DNA of 64,000 nucleotides from DTLC01 sp964555645 (GTDB lineage: Bacteria; Verrucomicrobiota; Verrucomicrobiia; Limisphaerales; DTLC01), in contig CAZKTA010000004.1 in NCBI GenBank assembly GCA_964555645.1, positions 62,001 to 126,000 of the forward strand, given 5' to 3'. The notes beneath the pieces were generated by a model. The model was not told where the DNA came from, searched no databases, and saw only the letters and a program-made list of their open reading frames with translations. Below, piece after piece: positions 52,682 through 61,342 of this stretch (positions within the stretch are counted from its first letter, which is position 1; each line of letters begins with the position of its first letter). The position numbers and the translations under genes are program-made.

Positions 52682-53613
52682 GTAAGAAACGTGGCAAGAT
52701 TCTTGTCGTTCGCGGGGGTGCAATTGGCGATTTTATTTTGACCCTGCCTGCTGTTGCGGCGCTGCGCAAACGGTTTGCCGAGGCGCACCTTGAGCTGCTC
52801 GGTTACCCACACATAGCCCAACTTGCAATTGCAGCGGGCCTGGTAGATTGTGTCCGGCCAATTGAAGCACGCGGCCTGGCAAGTTTTTTTGCACGTGGCG
52901 GTCAATTGCCAGACGCGCTTAAGGATTACTTCTCCGAGTTCGACGTAATTGTTTCCTATTTGTACGACCCGGATGGGGTCTTTCGCGAAAACATTGCGCG
53001 CTGTTCATTTGCCGTTTTCATACAAGGGCCGCACCGACCCAGCGACACTGACAAGCTACATGTAACAAAGCTATTCCTGAAACCGCTTGAGCGCCTTGCG
53101 ATTTTTGACGCCACAAACGTTCCGCAATTGCGATTGCCGCGTGCGGTTGCGTATTCGGCGCCGACCATTGCAGTGCATCCGGGCAGCGGCAGTGAAAGAA
53201 AAAATTGGCCAGAACACAAATGGCTCGAGCTTTTGCGCAGGTTGATTGGTAAAACCGGCCTACATTTGTTGCTGGTCGGCGGCGAAGCCGAGGGCAACAA
53301 ACTCGACCGGTTAGCGAGCGCATTGCCTGCAGACAGGATAAAGCTTGCGCGTAGTTTGCCTTTGGTTGAACTAGGGCAGTTGCTCCAAGGCTGCATCGGG
53401 TTTGTCGGGCACGACTCTGGCATAACGCATCTGGCTGCGGCGTTGGGTCTGCCATGTATTGTCTTGTGGGGGCATACAGCACCCGAAGTCTGGCGACCGC
53501 TCGGACAAGAGGTGGTCCTTGTACAAAGCGAGTCCGGTCTTGGCGCAATTGAAGTCGGACGTGTACAGGCGGAATTGTGCAGGGCATTCGCGTGTGCGAG
53601 CGCGGCATCTTAA
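52678..53613 (+). CDS. Glycosyltransferase family 9 (heptosyltransferase-like)
   Basis: The 311-residue protein has the GT9 layout: ILVVRGGAIGDFILTLPAVA at the N-terminus, VHPGSGSERKNWPEHKWLEL in the middle with the donor-binding part, and GFVGHDSGITHLAAALGLP at the C-terminal side, where D and H contact the sugar nucleotide. In Gram-negatives such enzymes add ADP-heptose or similar sugars to the lipopolysaccharide core at the inner membrane. Start is GTG at 52678, overlapping the membrane protein gene by 4 bases. Confidence 0.9.
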   Translation: MSKKRGKILVVRGGAIGDFILTLPAVAALRKRFAEAHLELLGYPHIAQLAIAAGLVDCVRPIEARGLASFFARGGQLPDALKDYFSEFDVIVSYLYDPDGVFRENIARCSFAVFIQGPHRPSDTDKLHVTKLFLKPLERLAIFDATNVPQLRLPRAVAYSAPTIAVHPGSGSERKNWPEHKWLELLRRLIGKTGLHLLLVGGEAEGNKLDRLASALPADRIKLARSLPLVELGQLLQGCIGFVGHDSGITHLAAALGLPCIVLWGHTAPEVWRPLGQEVVLVQSESGLGAIEVGRVQAELCRAFACASAAS

Positions 53614-53629
53614 GGCTTGGGCGAGAACC

Positions 53630-54808
53630 TCAGCCTGAGGCAAGCTGTGGTTTACGGCTCAGGCCAATTGCACTTTTCAGCCAGCGCAACACTGCGCGCA
53701 ACCCGATTGGGCGCACACCGGCGAAGCCGTAAATTCCAGCAAGTTCGTGTTCATGCCCGCGATACCGCGGCGGCAGGATCAATGCTGTTCTGGCATCATC
53801 ACCTTCAATCCGCATTATTTCCGAGTAAAACAAGCCGCTACCGACTTCATATTTGGCCTGTGGCAACTGGAGTTTACGCGCTGGCAACACCAGCCACGGT
53901 CTGTACACGAACAGGAGCCGCCCTTGCTGCTCGCGTATCAGTTTGCCATAGGTGCGCACCGGCACCTTGTTTGTCTTGCAGCCAAGAAACATCCAATTAC
54001 CAGTGTGCTCGGGTCTGAACCGTTTGTGCCGGCGCGTGACAAAATCCCAGATAAAAACCATGCCAAGCATGCTGAACCGGAATGACCAACCGGCAATCAT
54101 GTAGGCGATGACAATCAGGACAATCGCCCATGCAGCGCCGATCCACGGATTTGCAAGTGCCGTGGCAGAAATAGTCGAGAGCAGAAACAGCCGGAACGCC
54201 TTTAGCGCAGTGTCAACCGGTGGGAATGGGCTGAGCAGGATCAACACGTTAATTGTGTTGGACGCAATGAACACAACCAAAAATGCAGCCATTGAAACCG
54301 GCACCATGACAGCGTTGTAAAGCCAGGAAAGGTCTATTGCTCCCAGCAAAACCGACTGTGCAACAGCACTCTGGGTTGGCGGCGAGTCAAAAATTGCCGC
54401 CACTACAGGCACAAATGCGCCTGTTGCAACCAGGCCGCTAACCTTGTTTTCGAGCGCCTCGGCAACATCAAGCGGTTTTTTAAGTGGGGTGGGTGCAGCC
54501 GCGCCGAGTGTATCCTTCAAAAAACAGGCCAGAACAATCAACATCGCTGGTATCCAAAACCATGGCTGCGCAAACCACGGCAGGGCAGCCTTTTGCTCGG
54601 GTGTTTTTGCTTTGAAATACTTCCATGCGCCAACAGCGCTCACACCCAGCAACGGCGAGATTGCCACGCCGGTAATCATTGAGATTGTCTGGGCTAACTC
54701 GTGGCCGGGCAGGTGTTTTGGGTAGGTTTGTGCTTCGGTACATCGGGCCGGTTCGACCCAGCCAAGGCATAAAAAAACCGCAAGACCGACTAGAAAAAGC
54801 CGTTTCAT
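53630..54808 (-). CDS. Exported polytopic membrane protein, unknown function
   Basis: The protein has 392 residues when started at the ATG at 54808 (MKRLFLVGLAVFLCLGWVEP), which places a good signal peptide at the N-terminus; the open extension to 55003 has no such feature. Then come AQTISMITGVAISPLLGVSA and about six further helices, with the last near IAYMIAGWSFRFSMLGMVFI. A cytosolic or periplasmic domain of about 120 residues ends the protein (GNWMFLGCKTNKVPVRTYGK and onward). It contains no motif I recognise. It is divergent from the tol operon with 210 bp between the starts and may share regulation with it. Confidence 0.78.
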   Translation of the reverse strand: MKRLFLVGLAVFLCLGWVEPARCTEAQTYPKHLPGHELAQTISMITGVAISPLLGVSAVGAWKYFKAKTPEQKAALPWFAQPWFWIPAMLIVLACFLKDTLGAAAPTPLKKPLDVAEALENKVSGLVATGAFVPVVAAIFDSPPTQSAVAQSVLLGAIDLSWLYNAVMVPVSMAAFLVVFIASNTINVLILLSPFPPVDTALKAFRLFLLSTISATALANPWIGAAWAIVLIVIAYMIAGWSFRFSMLGMVFIWDFVTRRHKRFRPEHTGNWMFLGCKTNKVPVRTYGKLIREQQGRLLFVYRPWLVLPARKLQLPQAKYEVGSGLFYSEIMRIEGDDARTALILPPRYRGHEHELAGIYGFAGVRPIGLRAVLRWLKSAIGLSRKPQLASG

Positions 54809-55018
54809 GTCGTGTAAGTTCGGTCCTTTTTTGGTGCGCGTAAAGCTCATTCCGAACCGATGGCCCGGCTCGGTTTTTCCCTGGCTGGTCACCCTGCAAA
54901 AAAAATGTTGCATTTTGTCTGTGACCAACCAATTTTTACTGCAGACATCCGATTTCTTTTGACTGGCGGATGCTTGGACGCTAAATCGGTTCCTCACGAC
55001 CAAGTAAATTACGTCAGG

Positions 55019-55801
55019 ATGAACACTTATTGCCTTTTTGCGCTCGTGGGAACCGCCTCGCGGAAGTGGGAGCTGGTCTATATCTGGGAACAGGCCACGC
55101 CCGAAGGCAAGGCAATAATCATTATTCTGATCATTTTTTCGATCCTGGCGTGGTCGGTGATGGTGTCCAAGGCACTCCAGATGCGGCGCGCAAAAAAACT
55201 AAACCAGTATTTCACGGCTGAATTTCGCGCACAGAAACGTGTGCTCGAGATGTTCGACCGCCGGATACAGGCTGTTGGTTGCCCACTGTTCGCGGTGTAC
55301 CAAGCCGGATGTTTCGAGTTGGACGCGCGCTTGCGGCTGCCCGAAAACGGTGGCCGGCGCAAACGCATTTCGCTCAAGGGAATGGAACACGTAAAACGTA
55401 CACTGGAAAACGCGGTTGCGCAGGAATCGCTCAAGCTCGAGTCGGGCCTGATACTGCTTGCAATTGCTGTGAGCGGTGCGCCTTTCCTAGGTTTGTTGGG
55501 CACGGTTTGGGGTGTGATGAGCACGTTTGGGCACATCGCGCAACAAGGCAGCGCAACCCTGGCAGCAATGGCGCCCGGTGTTGCAGCGGCGTTGATCACG
55601 ACTGTTGCAGGGTTGCTCGTGGCTATACCCTCGATGTTCGGCTACAACTGGCTAGTGCATACATTGCGTGTGTTGACAGTTGAGCTTGACAATTTCGCCC
55701 AGGAACTTGTCTCGCGAATGGAAACTGAATACTTGCGGGATGAGAACGGTGACGCGCACGTCGAGACATACCGTGTGCAGGTCGAGCAATCCGAGCCCTG
55801 A
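55019..55801 (+). CDS. tolQ: TolQ/ExbB-type proton channel subunit
   Basis: This 260-residue inner membrane protein forms, with TolR, the proton-driven motor of the Tol-Pal system, which pulls the outer membrane inward at division. Three helices are seen: one near IIIILIIFSILAWSVMVSKA, and two in the conserved C-terminal part where GAPFLGLLGTVWGVMSTFG and MAPGVAAALITTVAGLLVAI are the family blocks. The ATG at 55019 is chosen; the frame is open 53 codons further, but those residues have no family match. tolR follows after 9 bp. Confidence 0.93.
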   Translation: MNTYCLFALVGTASRKWELVYIWEQATPEGKAIIIILIIFSILAWSVMVSKALQMRRAKKLNQYFTAEFRAQKRVLEMFDRRIQAVGCPLFAVYQAGCFELDARLRLPENGGRRKRISLKGMEHVKRTLENAVAQESLKLESGLILLAIAVSGAPFLGLLGTVWGVMSTFGHIAQQGSATLAAMAPGVAAALITTVAGLLVAIPSMFGYNWLVHTLRVLTVELDNFAQELVSRMETEYLRDENGDAHVETYRVQVEQSEP

Positions 55802-55810
55802 GGGATTCCA

Positions 55811-56239
55811 ATGAGACGGTTTTCAAAACGCAGTTACCTAGTGACGCTGAGCGAGATTAACATCACGCCGTTGCTCGATCTTGCGTTTGTGCTGTTGATC
55901 ATTTTTGTGATAACAACCCCGTTACTCGAGCAAAGCATAAACCTCAAGCTGCCTGCCGGCGGTACCCCAGACAAATTCATCAACCGCCAAAACATTCGCA
56001 TCGTCGAGATAAGTCCACATGGCGTTTATCTGTTTGAGCGCCAACGAATGTCTTCGTTGGCCGAGCTTGAACGCGCGCTAGTGTCTGCGCACAGGGCAAA
56101 CACAAACCTCATTGTGCGCATTCGCGCCGACGAAAACGGTCCGTACAAACACGTTGCCGCTGTGCTTGATGTGTGCCTGCGCAACGGCATAACAAAATTT
56201 TCGCTGGGCACCGAACCGGTCGGCACAACAACACGATGA
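55811..56239 (+). CDS. tolR: TolR/ExbD-type motor subunit
   Basis: The 142-residue protein has a short cytosolic N-terminus, SEINITPLLDLAFVLLIIFV with the proton-carrying aspartate in the single helix, and a periplasmic domain of about 100 residues (IRADENGPYKHVAAVLDVC). The motif LLDLAFVLLIIF is the ExbD/TolR signature. GAGGGATTCCA before the start provides a fair ribosome binding site. The next gene overlaps its stop by ATGA. Confidence 0.94.
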   Translation: MRRFSKRSYLVTLSEINITPLLDLAFVLLIIFVITTPLLEQSINLKLPAGGTPDKFINRQNIRIVEISPHGVYLFERQRMSSLAELERALVSAHRANTNLIVRIRADENGPYKHVAAVLDVCLRNGITKFSLGTEPVGTTTR

Positions 56240-57111
56240 ACCGGCTCCAAAAAAAGTGTCTAATCATTTCGGCGTTGGTACACCTGTTGTTGCTCGGGAT
56301 ACTTGTGTTTGGGCCGGCTTTTGTGCCGGTGCGCCAACCTCGAGCGGAGATTTTCGAGGTCATCGAGTTTACACCGCTGCGGACAACTGACCTGCCCGTG
56401 ACAGGTGGCGGCAGTCCCACAGGCATTCAGTTGCCGGCTGCGCCTGCGCTTAAGCCTGTTGTTCAGCCCGAACCGCTTCAGCCAAAACCAGAAGTGAAAC
56501 CGACGCCTGCACCTGTGGTTAAACCCACGCCCGTCGAACGTCCCAAAAAGGACACGCAACCAGCACCCTTGCCGGCTCAACCTGCGCGCACAACTGAGCC
56601 TGGCGTGGCTGATACAAAACCAAGACGGCGCTTGCCCGAGGTTAGCACACAACTTGTCAGTCGCGCAAATGTGGTCACAAATATCGTGCAGCCGCGCCCG
56701 CCGCGTGAAGGCAGCCGCGTGCAACCGGAACAATTCGCTGCTGCGGTAAGCAGTCTCCGGCAACAGCTCAGCGGCAGCACAACGGTCGACTTGCTCGGCC
56801 CGGGTGGCGGTGGTGTGCCTTATGCAAACTTCAAGCAGGCTGTGTTTAGCGCGTATTACAACGCATGGACACCCCCTGCAGCAATCGCAAGCGAGAATAC
56901 CGTAACCAAAGCAACCGTCACAATCGCACGTGATGGCATGGTGATTTCGGCACGGATTACCGAGCCGTCCGGTGACGCGGCAATGGATGCGTCTGTACAA
57001 CGTGCGCTGGAGCGGGTGAAATTTGTTGCCCCGTTACCAGAGGGCACAATTGAAACGCAACGCACATTAACAATCATTTTTGATTTGAGGGCAAAACGAG
57101 GGATAGGATGA
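56236..57111 (+). CDS. TolA/TonB-like energy transducer
   Basis: The 291-residue protein has one N-terminal helix (CLIISALVHLLLLGILVFG). A long proline- and lysine-rich spacer follows (about 80-180; QPEPLQPKPEVKPTPAPV). The C-terminal domain has the TonB pattern AISARITEPSG-type strands ending in RTLTIIFDLRA. Such proteins span the periplasm and pass the TolQR force to outer membrane partners; in this operon the TolA role is most likely. The ATG at 56236 overlaps the tolR stop; an upstream extension is in the tolR region and is not coding in this frame. tolB overlaps its end by 4 bases. Confidence 0.9.
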   Translation: MNRLQKKCLIISALVHLLLLGILVFGPAFVPVRQPRAEIFEVIEFTPLRTTDLPVTGGGSPTGIQLPAAPALKPVVQPEPLQPKPEVKPTPAPVVKPTPVERPKKDTQPAPLPAQPARTTEPGVADTKPRRRLPEVSTQLVSRANVVTNIVQPRPPREGSRVQPEQFAAAVSSLRQQLSGSTTVDLLGPGGGGVPYANFKQAVFSAYYNAWTPPAAIASENTVTKATVTIARDGMVISARITEPSGDAAMDASVQRALERVKFVAPLPEGTIETQRTLTIIFDLRAKRGIG

Positions 57112-58289
57112 AGACTTGTTCTGTTTGGCACAAAAAAATCGGTTTTGTTTTGTTGACAAGTCTGTGTCCAGCGCTGTTTGCGCAGGAAGAGATCGTCATT
57201 CCCAAGGAAGCATGGCAGCTCAACGAACAACCCATCCCAATTGCGGTCATCGGTTTCAGTGGTGAGGTTGATCGGGTGTTGAAGTTCGATCTTGAAGTTG
57301 TCGGATGCAAGTTGGTTGCACCTTCGGAAGCGCAATTTCTTGTCAGTGGTGGCAACAACGGTAGGGTCGAGGGGCGGCTCATTGATCAGATCAGCAAAGC
57401 GCAACTCTTGGCCAAGGCATACACAGGCGGCACGCTGCGCGTACAGGCACATGCTCTGGCAGATGACATCGTAGCACTGCTGCCGAACCGCGGCAAAGGT
57501 ATCGCGCGCACACGAATTGCCTTCAGGGTTGCCCACGGCCGGACAAGCGAGATTTACGTGGCCGATTATGACGGGTTTAATGCCCGTCCGATTACACAAG
57601 ACGGCACCATTGCGGCTGCGCCGGCGTGGGTGCCGGGCCGTATTGAACTTTACTATACGTCTTACAAATTCGGCAGCCCGCATATTTTTCACCATGACCT
57701 TAGCACCGGCGCACGAAGAGCGTTTGCGCGCTACCCGGGCTTGAACACAAGTGCAGCGGTCTCGCCCGACGGGCGCCGTGTGGCAATGATATTGAGCAAG
57801 GACGGTAGCCCGGACCTGTATGTGTGCGATGCCGACGGCTCGAATCTCAAACAGTTGACCTTCACGCGCGAAGACGAATCATCACCGTGCTGGTCGCCGG
57901 ACGGCCGCTGGATTTGCTTTGCGGCAAAACCGAAGGAACGCCGTGTGTTGTGCAAGGTACCGGCTGACGGTGGCTCAGTTGAAATCATCCGCACAGGCGG
58001 CGTGCCTAATCCGACTGAGCCGGACTGGTCACCAGACGGCCGTTGGATCGCATTTACTTCGCAGACACGCGCCGGATTTGACATTTGTGTTGTGCCCGCT
58101 CATGGTGGTAGCGCTACGGTGCTTGTTTCAGGCGAAGACCCGAGCTGGGCGCCGAACTCGCGCACGCTAATTTTTACGCGGCGCACTCAGGCCGGGACAG
58201 TGTTGTCTTTGCTTGACGTGCCGACGCGACAAGTCAAGGATGTGGCTCGAATTTCGGGTGATTGTTCACAACCGAGTTGGGCCAGGTAA
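57108..58289 (+). CDS. tolB: TolB, periplasmic beta-propeller protein
   Basis: The 393-residue protein has a signal peptide (IGFVLLTSLCPALFAQ) followed by an N-terminal domain (PIPIAVIGFSG to LPNRGKGIARTRIAFRV). A six-bladed propeller of PD40 repeats comes next, with blades such as NTSAAVSPDGRRVAMILSKD, SPCWSPDGRWICFAAKP and EPDWSPDGRWIAFTSQT. TolB binds Pal and links it to TolA. It overlaps the upstream gene by ATGA and is followed by pal after 37 bp. Confidence 0.94.
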   Translation: MKTCSVWHKKIGFVLLTSLCPALFAQEEIVIPKEAWQLNEQPIPIAVIGFSGEVDRVLKFDLEVVGCKLVAPSEAQFLVSGGNNGRVEGRLIDQISKAQLLAKAYTGGTLRVQAHALADDIVALLPNRGKGIARTRIAFRVAHGRTSEIYVADYDGFNARPITQDGTIAAAPAWVPGRIELYYTSYKFGSPHIFHHDLSTGARRAFARYPGLNTSAAVSPDGRRVAMILSKDGSPDLYVCDADGSNLKQLTFTREDESSPCWSPDGRWICFAAKPKERRVLCKVPADGGSVEIIRTGGVPNPTEPDWSPDGRWIAFTSQTRAGFDICVVPAHGGSATVLVSGEDPSWAPNSRTLIFTRRTQAGTVLSLLDVPTRQVKDVARISGDCSQPSWAR

Positions 58290-58326
58290 ACACATTGGAC
58301 CAACAAAATTCAAACGCGAACTGAAA

Positions 58327-58908
58327 ATGAAACAGATTAAGCTAGGCAAGTTGCTGATAATTGGTTTGGCACTCACTTGCGCAATTTGTGGGTGCCGGCA
58401 AAACCCCTATGGTGTTACACCTATACCAGGCCGCACACCTCGGCCTGTGAGTGAGCCTGGACCCGGCCGGCCGATTGAACCGGGCCAAGTACCCACTGGA
58501 ATTGAAGGCCCCACCGGTATCCCGCTGGTCGGAATTGACCGAACCGGCTGGCGCGAAGACGCCGAGATGTTCAAGAGCGAGACTGTGTACTTTGACTTTG
58601 ACAGCTCGGCGATCAAGCCAGGTGAAAGGCCAAAAATTCAAACTGTGGCTACTTACCTGAAAGCCAATCCGCACGTTGCTGTTCGAGTTGAAGGCCATTG
58701 TGATGAGCGCGGCACAATCGAATACAACCGCGCGCTTGGTGAACGGCGTGCGCTTGCCATACGAGAGGAACTGGTCCGGCTCGGTATTGCACCGGACCGG
58801 GTGAGCACCGTCAGTTACGGCGAGGAACGACCGGTTGAGCTAGGCCATAACGAGGAAGCTTGGCGCAAAAACCGGCGCGGCGAGTTTGTGATTTTGACGC
58901 CGCCGTAA
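58327..58908 (+). CDS. pal: Pal, peptidoglycan-associated lipoprotein
   Basis: The 193-residue protein begins MKQIKLGKLLIIGLALTCAI and has a lipoprotein-type cysteine near residue 21-23 (ICGC), although the lipobox is not a perfect match. A proline- and glycine-rich linker follows. The C-terminal OmpA-like domain has the block YFDFDSSAIKPGERPKIQTV and GHCDERGTIEYNRALGERRA, with the aspartate and arginine that bind diaminopimelate in peptidoglycan. It anchors the outer membrane. The ATG at 58327 is chosen over an upstream in-frame start inside tolB. Confidence 0.94.
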   Translation: MKQIKLGKLLIIGLALTCAICGCRQNPYGVTPIPGRTPRPVSEPGPGRPIEPGQVPTGIEGPTGIPLVGIDRTGWREDAEMFKSETVYFDFDSSAIKPGERPKIQTVATYLKANPHVAVRVEGHCDERGTIEYNRALGERRALAIREELVRLGIAPDRVSTVSYGEERPVELGHNEEAWRKNRRGEFVILTPP

Positions 58909-58991
58909 CCCGCAGCGGTTGTTAACTACTTTAGCTTTAGCCTTTACTGCGTGGGCCAGGTGGCTTACTGTTAGCTTCGAGAGACTATGTT

Positions 58992-59270
58992 ATGAAACTT
59001 GTATTTGCAGGTGCTATCGGCGGGTGGGAGTTGATTTTGATTTTTGCCGTGATCTTGCTGTTGTTCGGTGCGCGTAAGCTGCCTGAGCTAGCTCGCGGAC
59101 TCGGTCAGGCAATCCGAGAATTCAGAAAAGCCTCGCGCGAGGTCGCAGACGAGATTACAACCGCGCCGAACAACACGGGCGAGACCGGGCAACCACAGAA
59201 CAAATCCGATGAACCGCATCGAGATTCCGAAGCTGCCACACCGCATAAGTCACTGAACAGCAAGTCCTAA
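58992..59270 (+). CDS. tatA: Twin-arginine translocase subunit TatA
   Basis: The 92-residue protein has one N-terminal helix (GWELILIFAVILLLFGARKL) followed by the hinge PELARGLGQAIREFRKASRE, an amphipathic helix, and an acidic polar tail. Length and motif order are those of TatA/TatE rather than TatB. TatA polymerises to form the passage for folded, cofactor-bearing proteins. It lies 83 bp behind pal and 23 bp before tatC, an unusual tol-to-tat linkage that hints at a common transcript. Confidence 0.94.
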   Translation: MKLVFAGAIGGWELILIFAVILLLFGARKLPELARGLGQAIREFRKASREVADEITTAPNNTGETGQPQNKSDEPHRDSEAATPHKSLNSKS

Positions 59271-59293
59271 TTGCTCAAGCCGCAAGGTGCGTC

Positions 59294-60325
59294 ATGGCGC
59301 TTGAGAGCGAAGAACTCCACGCGCATCTCGAGGAGGACGAAAACGGAGGCGGACCAGTAAAACCTTTTCTCGAACACCTTGAAGACCTGCGTTGGGTGCT
59401 GATTAAAAGCCTGGCTGCATTGGCAGTTGCAGTTGTGGTCTGTTTGCTCGCCGGCAGCGTCATCGTCAGGATACTAACCTTGCCGCTGAAAAATGCTCGC
59501 GCTTTCTACGGTCGTGATGTGCAGGTTGTGACGCTGTTATTTGGGACGAACCGGCTGGGCACGTTCGAGTTTACACCTGCACAACGCGAAAGCCTCAACC
59601 TTGGCACAAACAAGTTTGTCGCGCTGCGGCTTGAGCCGATTCTGATCTCGACGAACCAAGTCTTAGGCTGGCAGATTGACCACGAAGCAAGTACCCAGGG
59701 CACTCGCGGACTTAACGTTGAGCTTGTCACATTAAGTCCAGCAGGCGCATTTGTGGTTGCATTAAAAGTTGCAGTTTACGCAGGTGTTGTACTAGCTGCA
59801 CCGTTTATCCTGCTGTTTGTTGGTCAATTTGTTTTCCCAGCGCTAAAAAGGCGCGAGCGCTACTATGCATCACGCGCACTTGTTGTAGGGGCGGGCCTGT
59901 TTATTCTGGGGGTGTTGTTTTGTTATTTTGTGCTCGTGCCGATTGCGCTGAGTGCGTCCGTCCAATATGCACGCTGGCTCGGTTTTTCAGTGCCACAGTG
60001 GCGTGCGGAGGATTACGTTGCGTTTGTTGCAAAGTTTATGCTGGGCATGGGCTTAGGATTTGAATTGCCCGTGGTCATTCTGGCGCTGGTGAAGATTGGC
60101 GTGCTCGATTACCGGACACTGGCCAGAGCGCGCAAGTACGTCATTGTGATCAATTTGATTATCGGCGCTTTGCTAACCCCGCCAGACGTGGTTACCCAGA
60201 TACTCATGGCTGTGCCATTGCAGTTACTTTACGAGGTCACCGTTTGGATCGCCTGGTTCTGGGCGCGCAAACAACGCAAACATATCGGACAAGACCAGCA
60301 CCAGCGACATGCCCCGGTCGGTTAA
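59294..60325 (+). CDS. tatC: Twin-arginine translocase subunit TatC with long first loop
   Basis: The 343-residue protein carries the TatC signal-recognition motif FLEHLEDLRWVLIKSLAAL near residue 25. Six helices follow, with the second cytosolic motif LLTPPDVVTQILMAVPLQLL near the C-terminal side. Ordinary TatC proteins have about 250 residues; here the first periplasmic loop (about residues 65-150, LKNARAFYGRDVQVVTLLFG onward) is enlarged by roughly 60 residues. No TatB gene is in the window. TatC binds the twin-arginine signal. Confidence 0.93.
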   Translation: MALESEELHAHLEEDENGGGPVKPFLEHLEDLRWVLIKSLAALAVAVVVCLLAGSVIVRILTLPLKNARAFYGRDVQVVTLLFGTNRLGTFEFTPAQRESLNLGTNKFVALRLEPILISTNQVLGWQIDHEASTQGTRGLNVELVTLSPAGAFVVALKVAVYAGVVLAAPFILLFVGQFVFPALKRRERYYASRALVVGAGLFILGVLFCYFVLVPIALSASVQYARWLGFSVPQWRAEDYVAFVAKFMLGMGLGFELPVVILALVKIGVLDYRTLARARKYVIVINLIIGALLTPPDVVTQILMAVPLQLLYEVTVWIAWFWARKQRKHIGQDQHQRHAPVG

Positions 60326-60406
60326 GGCTCACTGCTATCGGGAAACCTTTTACGGCTGCATCACGTTGGGTTGCGCCAAGTCTTTTTGTGGCAGCCGACC
60401 AACCCG

Positions 60407-60840
60407 CTAGAACTCAAGGTCACACTCGAGTTGTTCAGCCAACTTGCTCAATGCATGTTCTTGGGCCTTTTTGAGTGCTAGCTCCGCTGTGGCCACTGCA
60501 TTTGAGAAGTTGCCCGCTGCCGCATGCACAAACGCCGGCGTAGCAATAAAATCTGGTACTTCATGTCCAGTCAGATGCAGAGCGCGTTCGGCAAGCCTGA
60601 CTGCTGTTACCGGATCGTGTATGGGTTTTTTCCGGGTACGCAGCCAATAAAAAAAGCTAACTTGTCAAGTGCTTCTGGCCAGTAAGAGTCGAGGTCCAAA
60701 GCCTTACTATAGTTTGTCACCGCTAGCCTGCATTACCGAGTTTCTGCAAGACAACGGCATAATTTTGGTACGGCTTCGGATACGCCGGATTTAGCTTTAT
60801 GGCAGGGTTGAAATGCTCGATCGGCAAGTTCAGTTAGTAG
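60407..60840 (-). pseudogene. Decayed TPR protein end, relative of the GT-C/TPR family
   Basis: On the minus strand TPR text can be read with breaks. HFNPAIKLNPAYPKPYQNYA and VVLQKLGNAG end at a TAG. VTNYSKALDLDSYWPEALDK resumes in another frame, and a shift at a poly-T run follows. Then WLRTRKKPIHDPVTAV, RLAERALHLTGHEVPDFIAT and AFVHAAAGNFSNAVATAELA run to TAG at 60407. The order and spacing match the shared C-terminus of the three intact GT-C/TPR genes (RLAERA..LT, then a closing TPR). This is a fourth, dead copy. The membrane part is not recognisable upstream. Confidence 0.75.
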
Positions 60841-61342
60841 ATAACCAGACAAGCTGGTAGAACGTGCCAGCAGGTGCAATCTGGTTTTCTCTGGTTGAGC
60901 GGCCGATCTGACGCTGGTTGCGAAGCGTGAAAAATTCAAAAAATCGTGTTTTACTACCTGCTTAATGCCAGGCCGCAATCGGCGCAACACCACGCGTGCA
61001 GCCAAAGCGGGTCATCCCGTGCAAGCGTAAAATAAGAAATCTTTCAACGGCCTGAACTATTTCGTCTGCACTTTAACTGGTCTGTGTGACGTTATTGGTA
61101 AGAACTTCGCGCTATGGGGTCGGGAATGCTCGTTGGCCGAGCGCTACTTTTTACGCCGGGTTGGTTTTTCGCGTAACTTTGGCTGGGCACACTCAAGTCA
61201 AGCCTTGCACGCCGCCGGTCAAAGGCGCATTTTACAAAGCCGGGCAGCACATTGACTCGAGCGCGGCGCAAGGCATGCCCGGCTAGAAGCCATTGTGCGA
61301 GACAAACTGGCGCGCGCCCGGGTTTGCTCGGGTTAAACCGGC
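60841..61342. other. Stretch of 500 bp without a recognised gene
   Basis: This is probably the eroded remainder of the decayed TPR gene plus the corA promoter region. No riboswitch of the magnesium (M-box) type is evident upstream of corA. Confidence 0.45.

Noticed and set aside
56260..57000. Minus-strand open frame of 246 codons
   Set aside because: It is antisense to the TolA/TonB-like gene and is Cys/Arg-rich without motifs.
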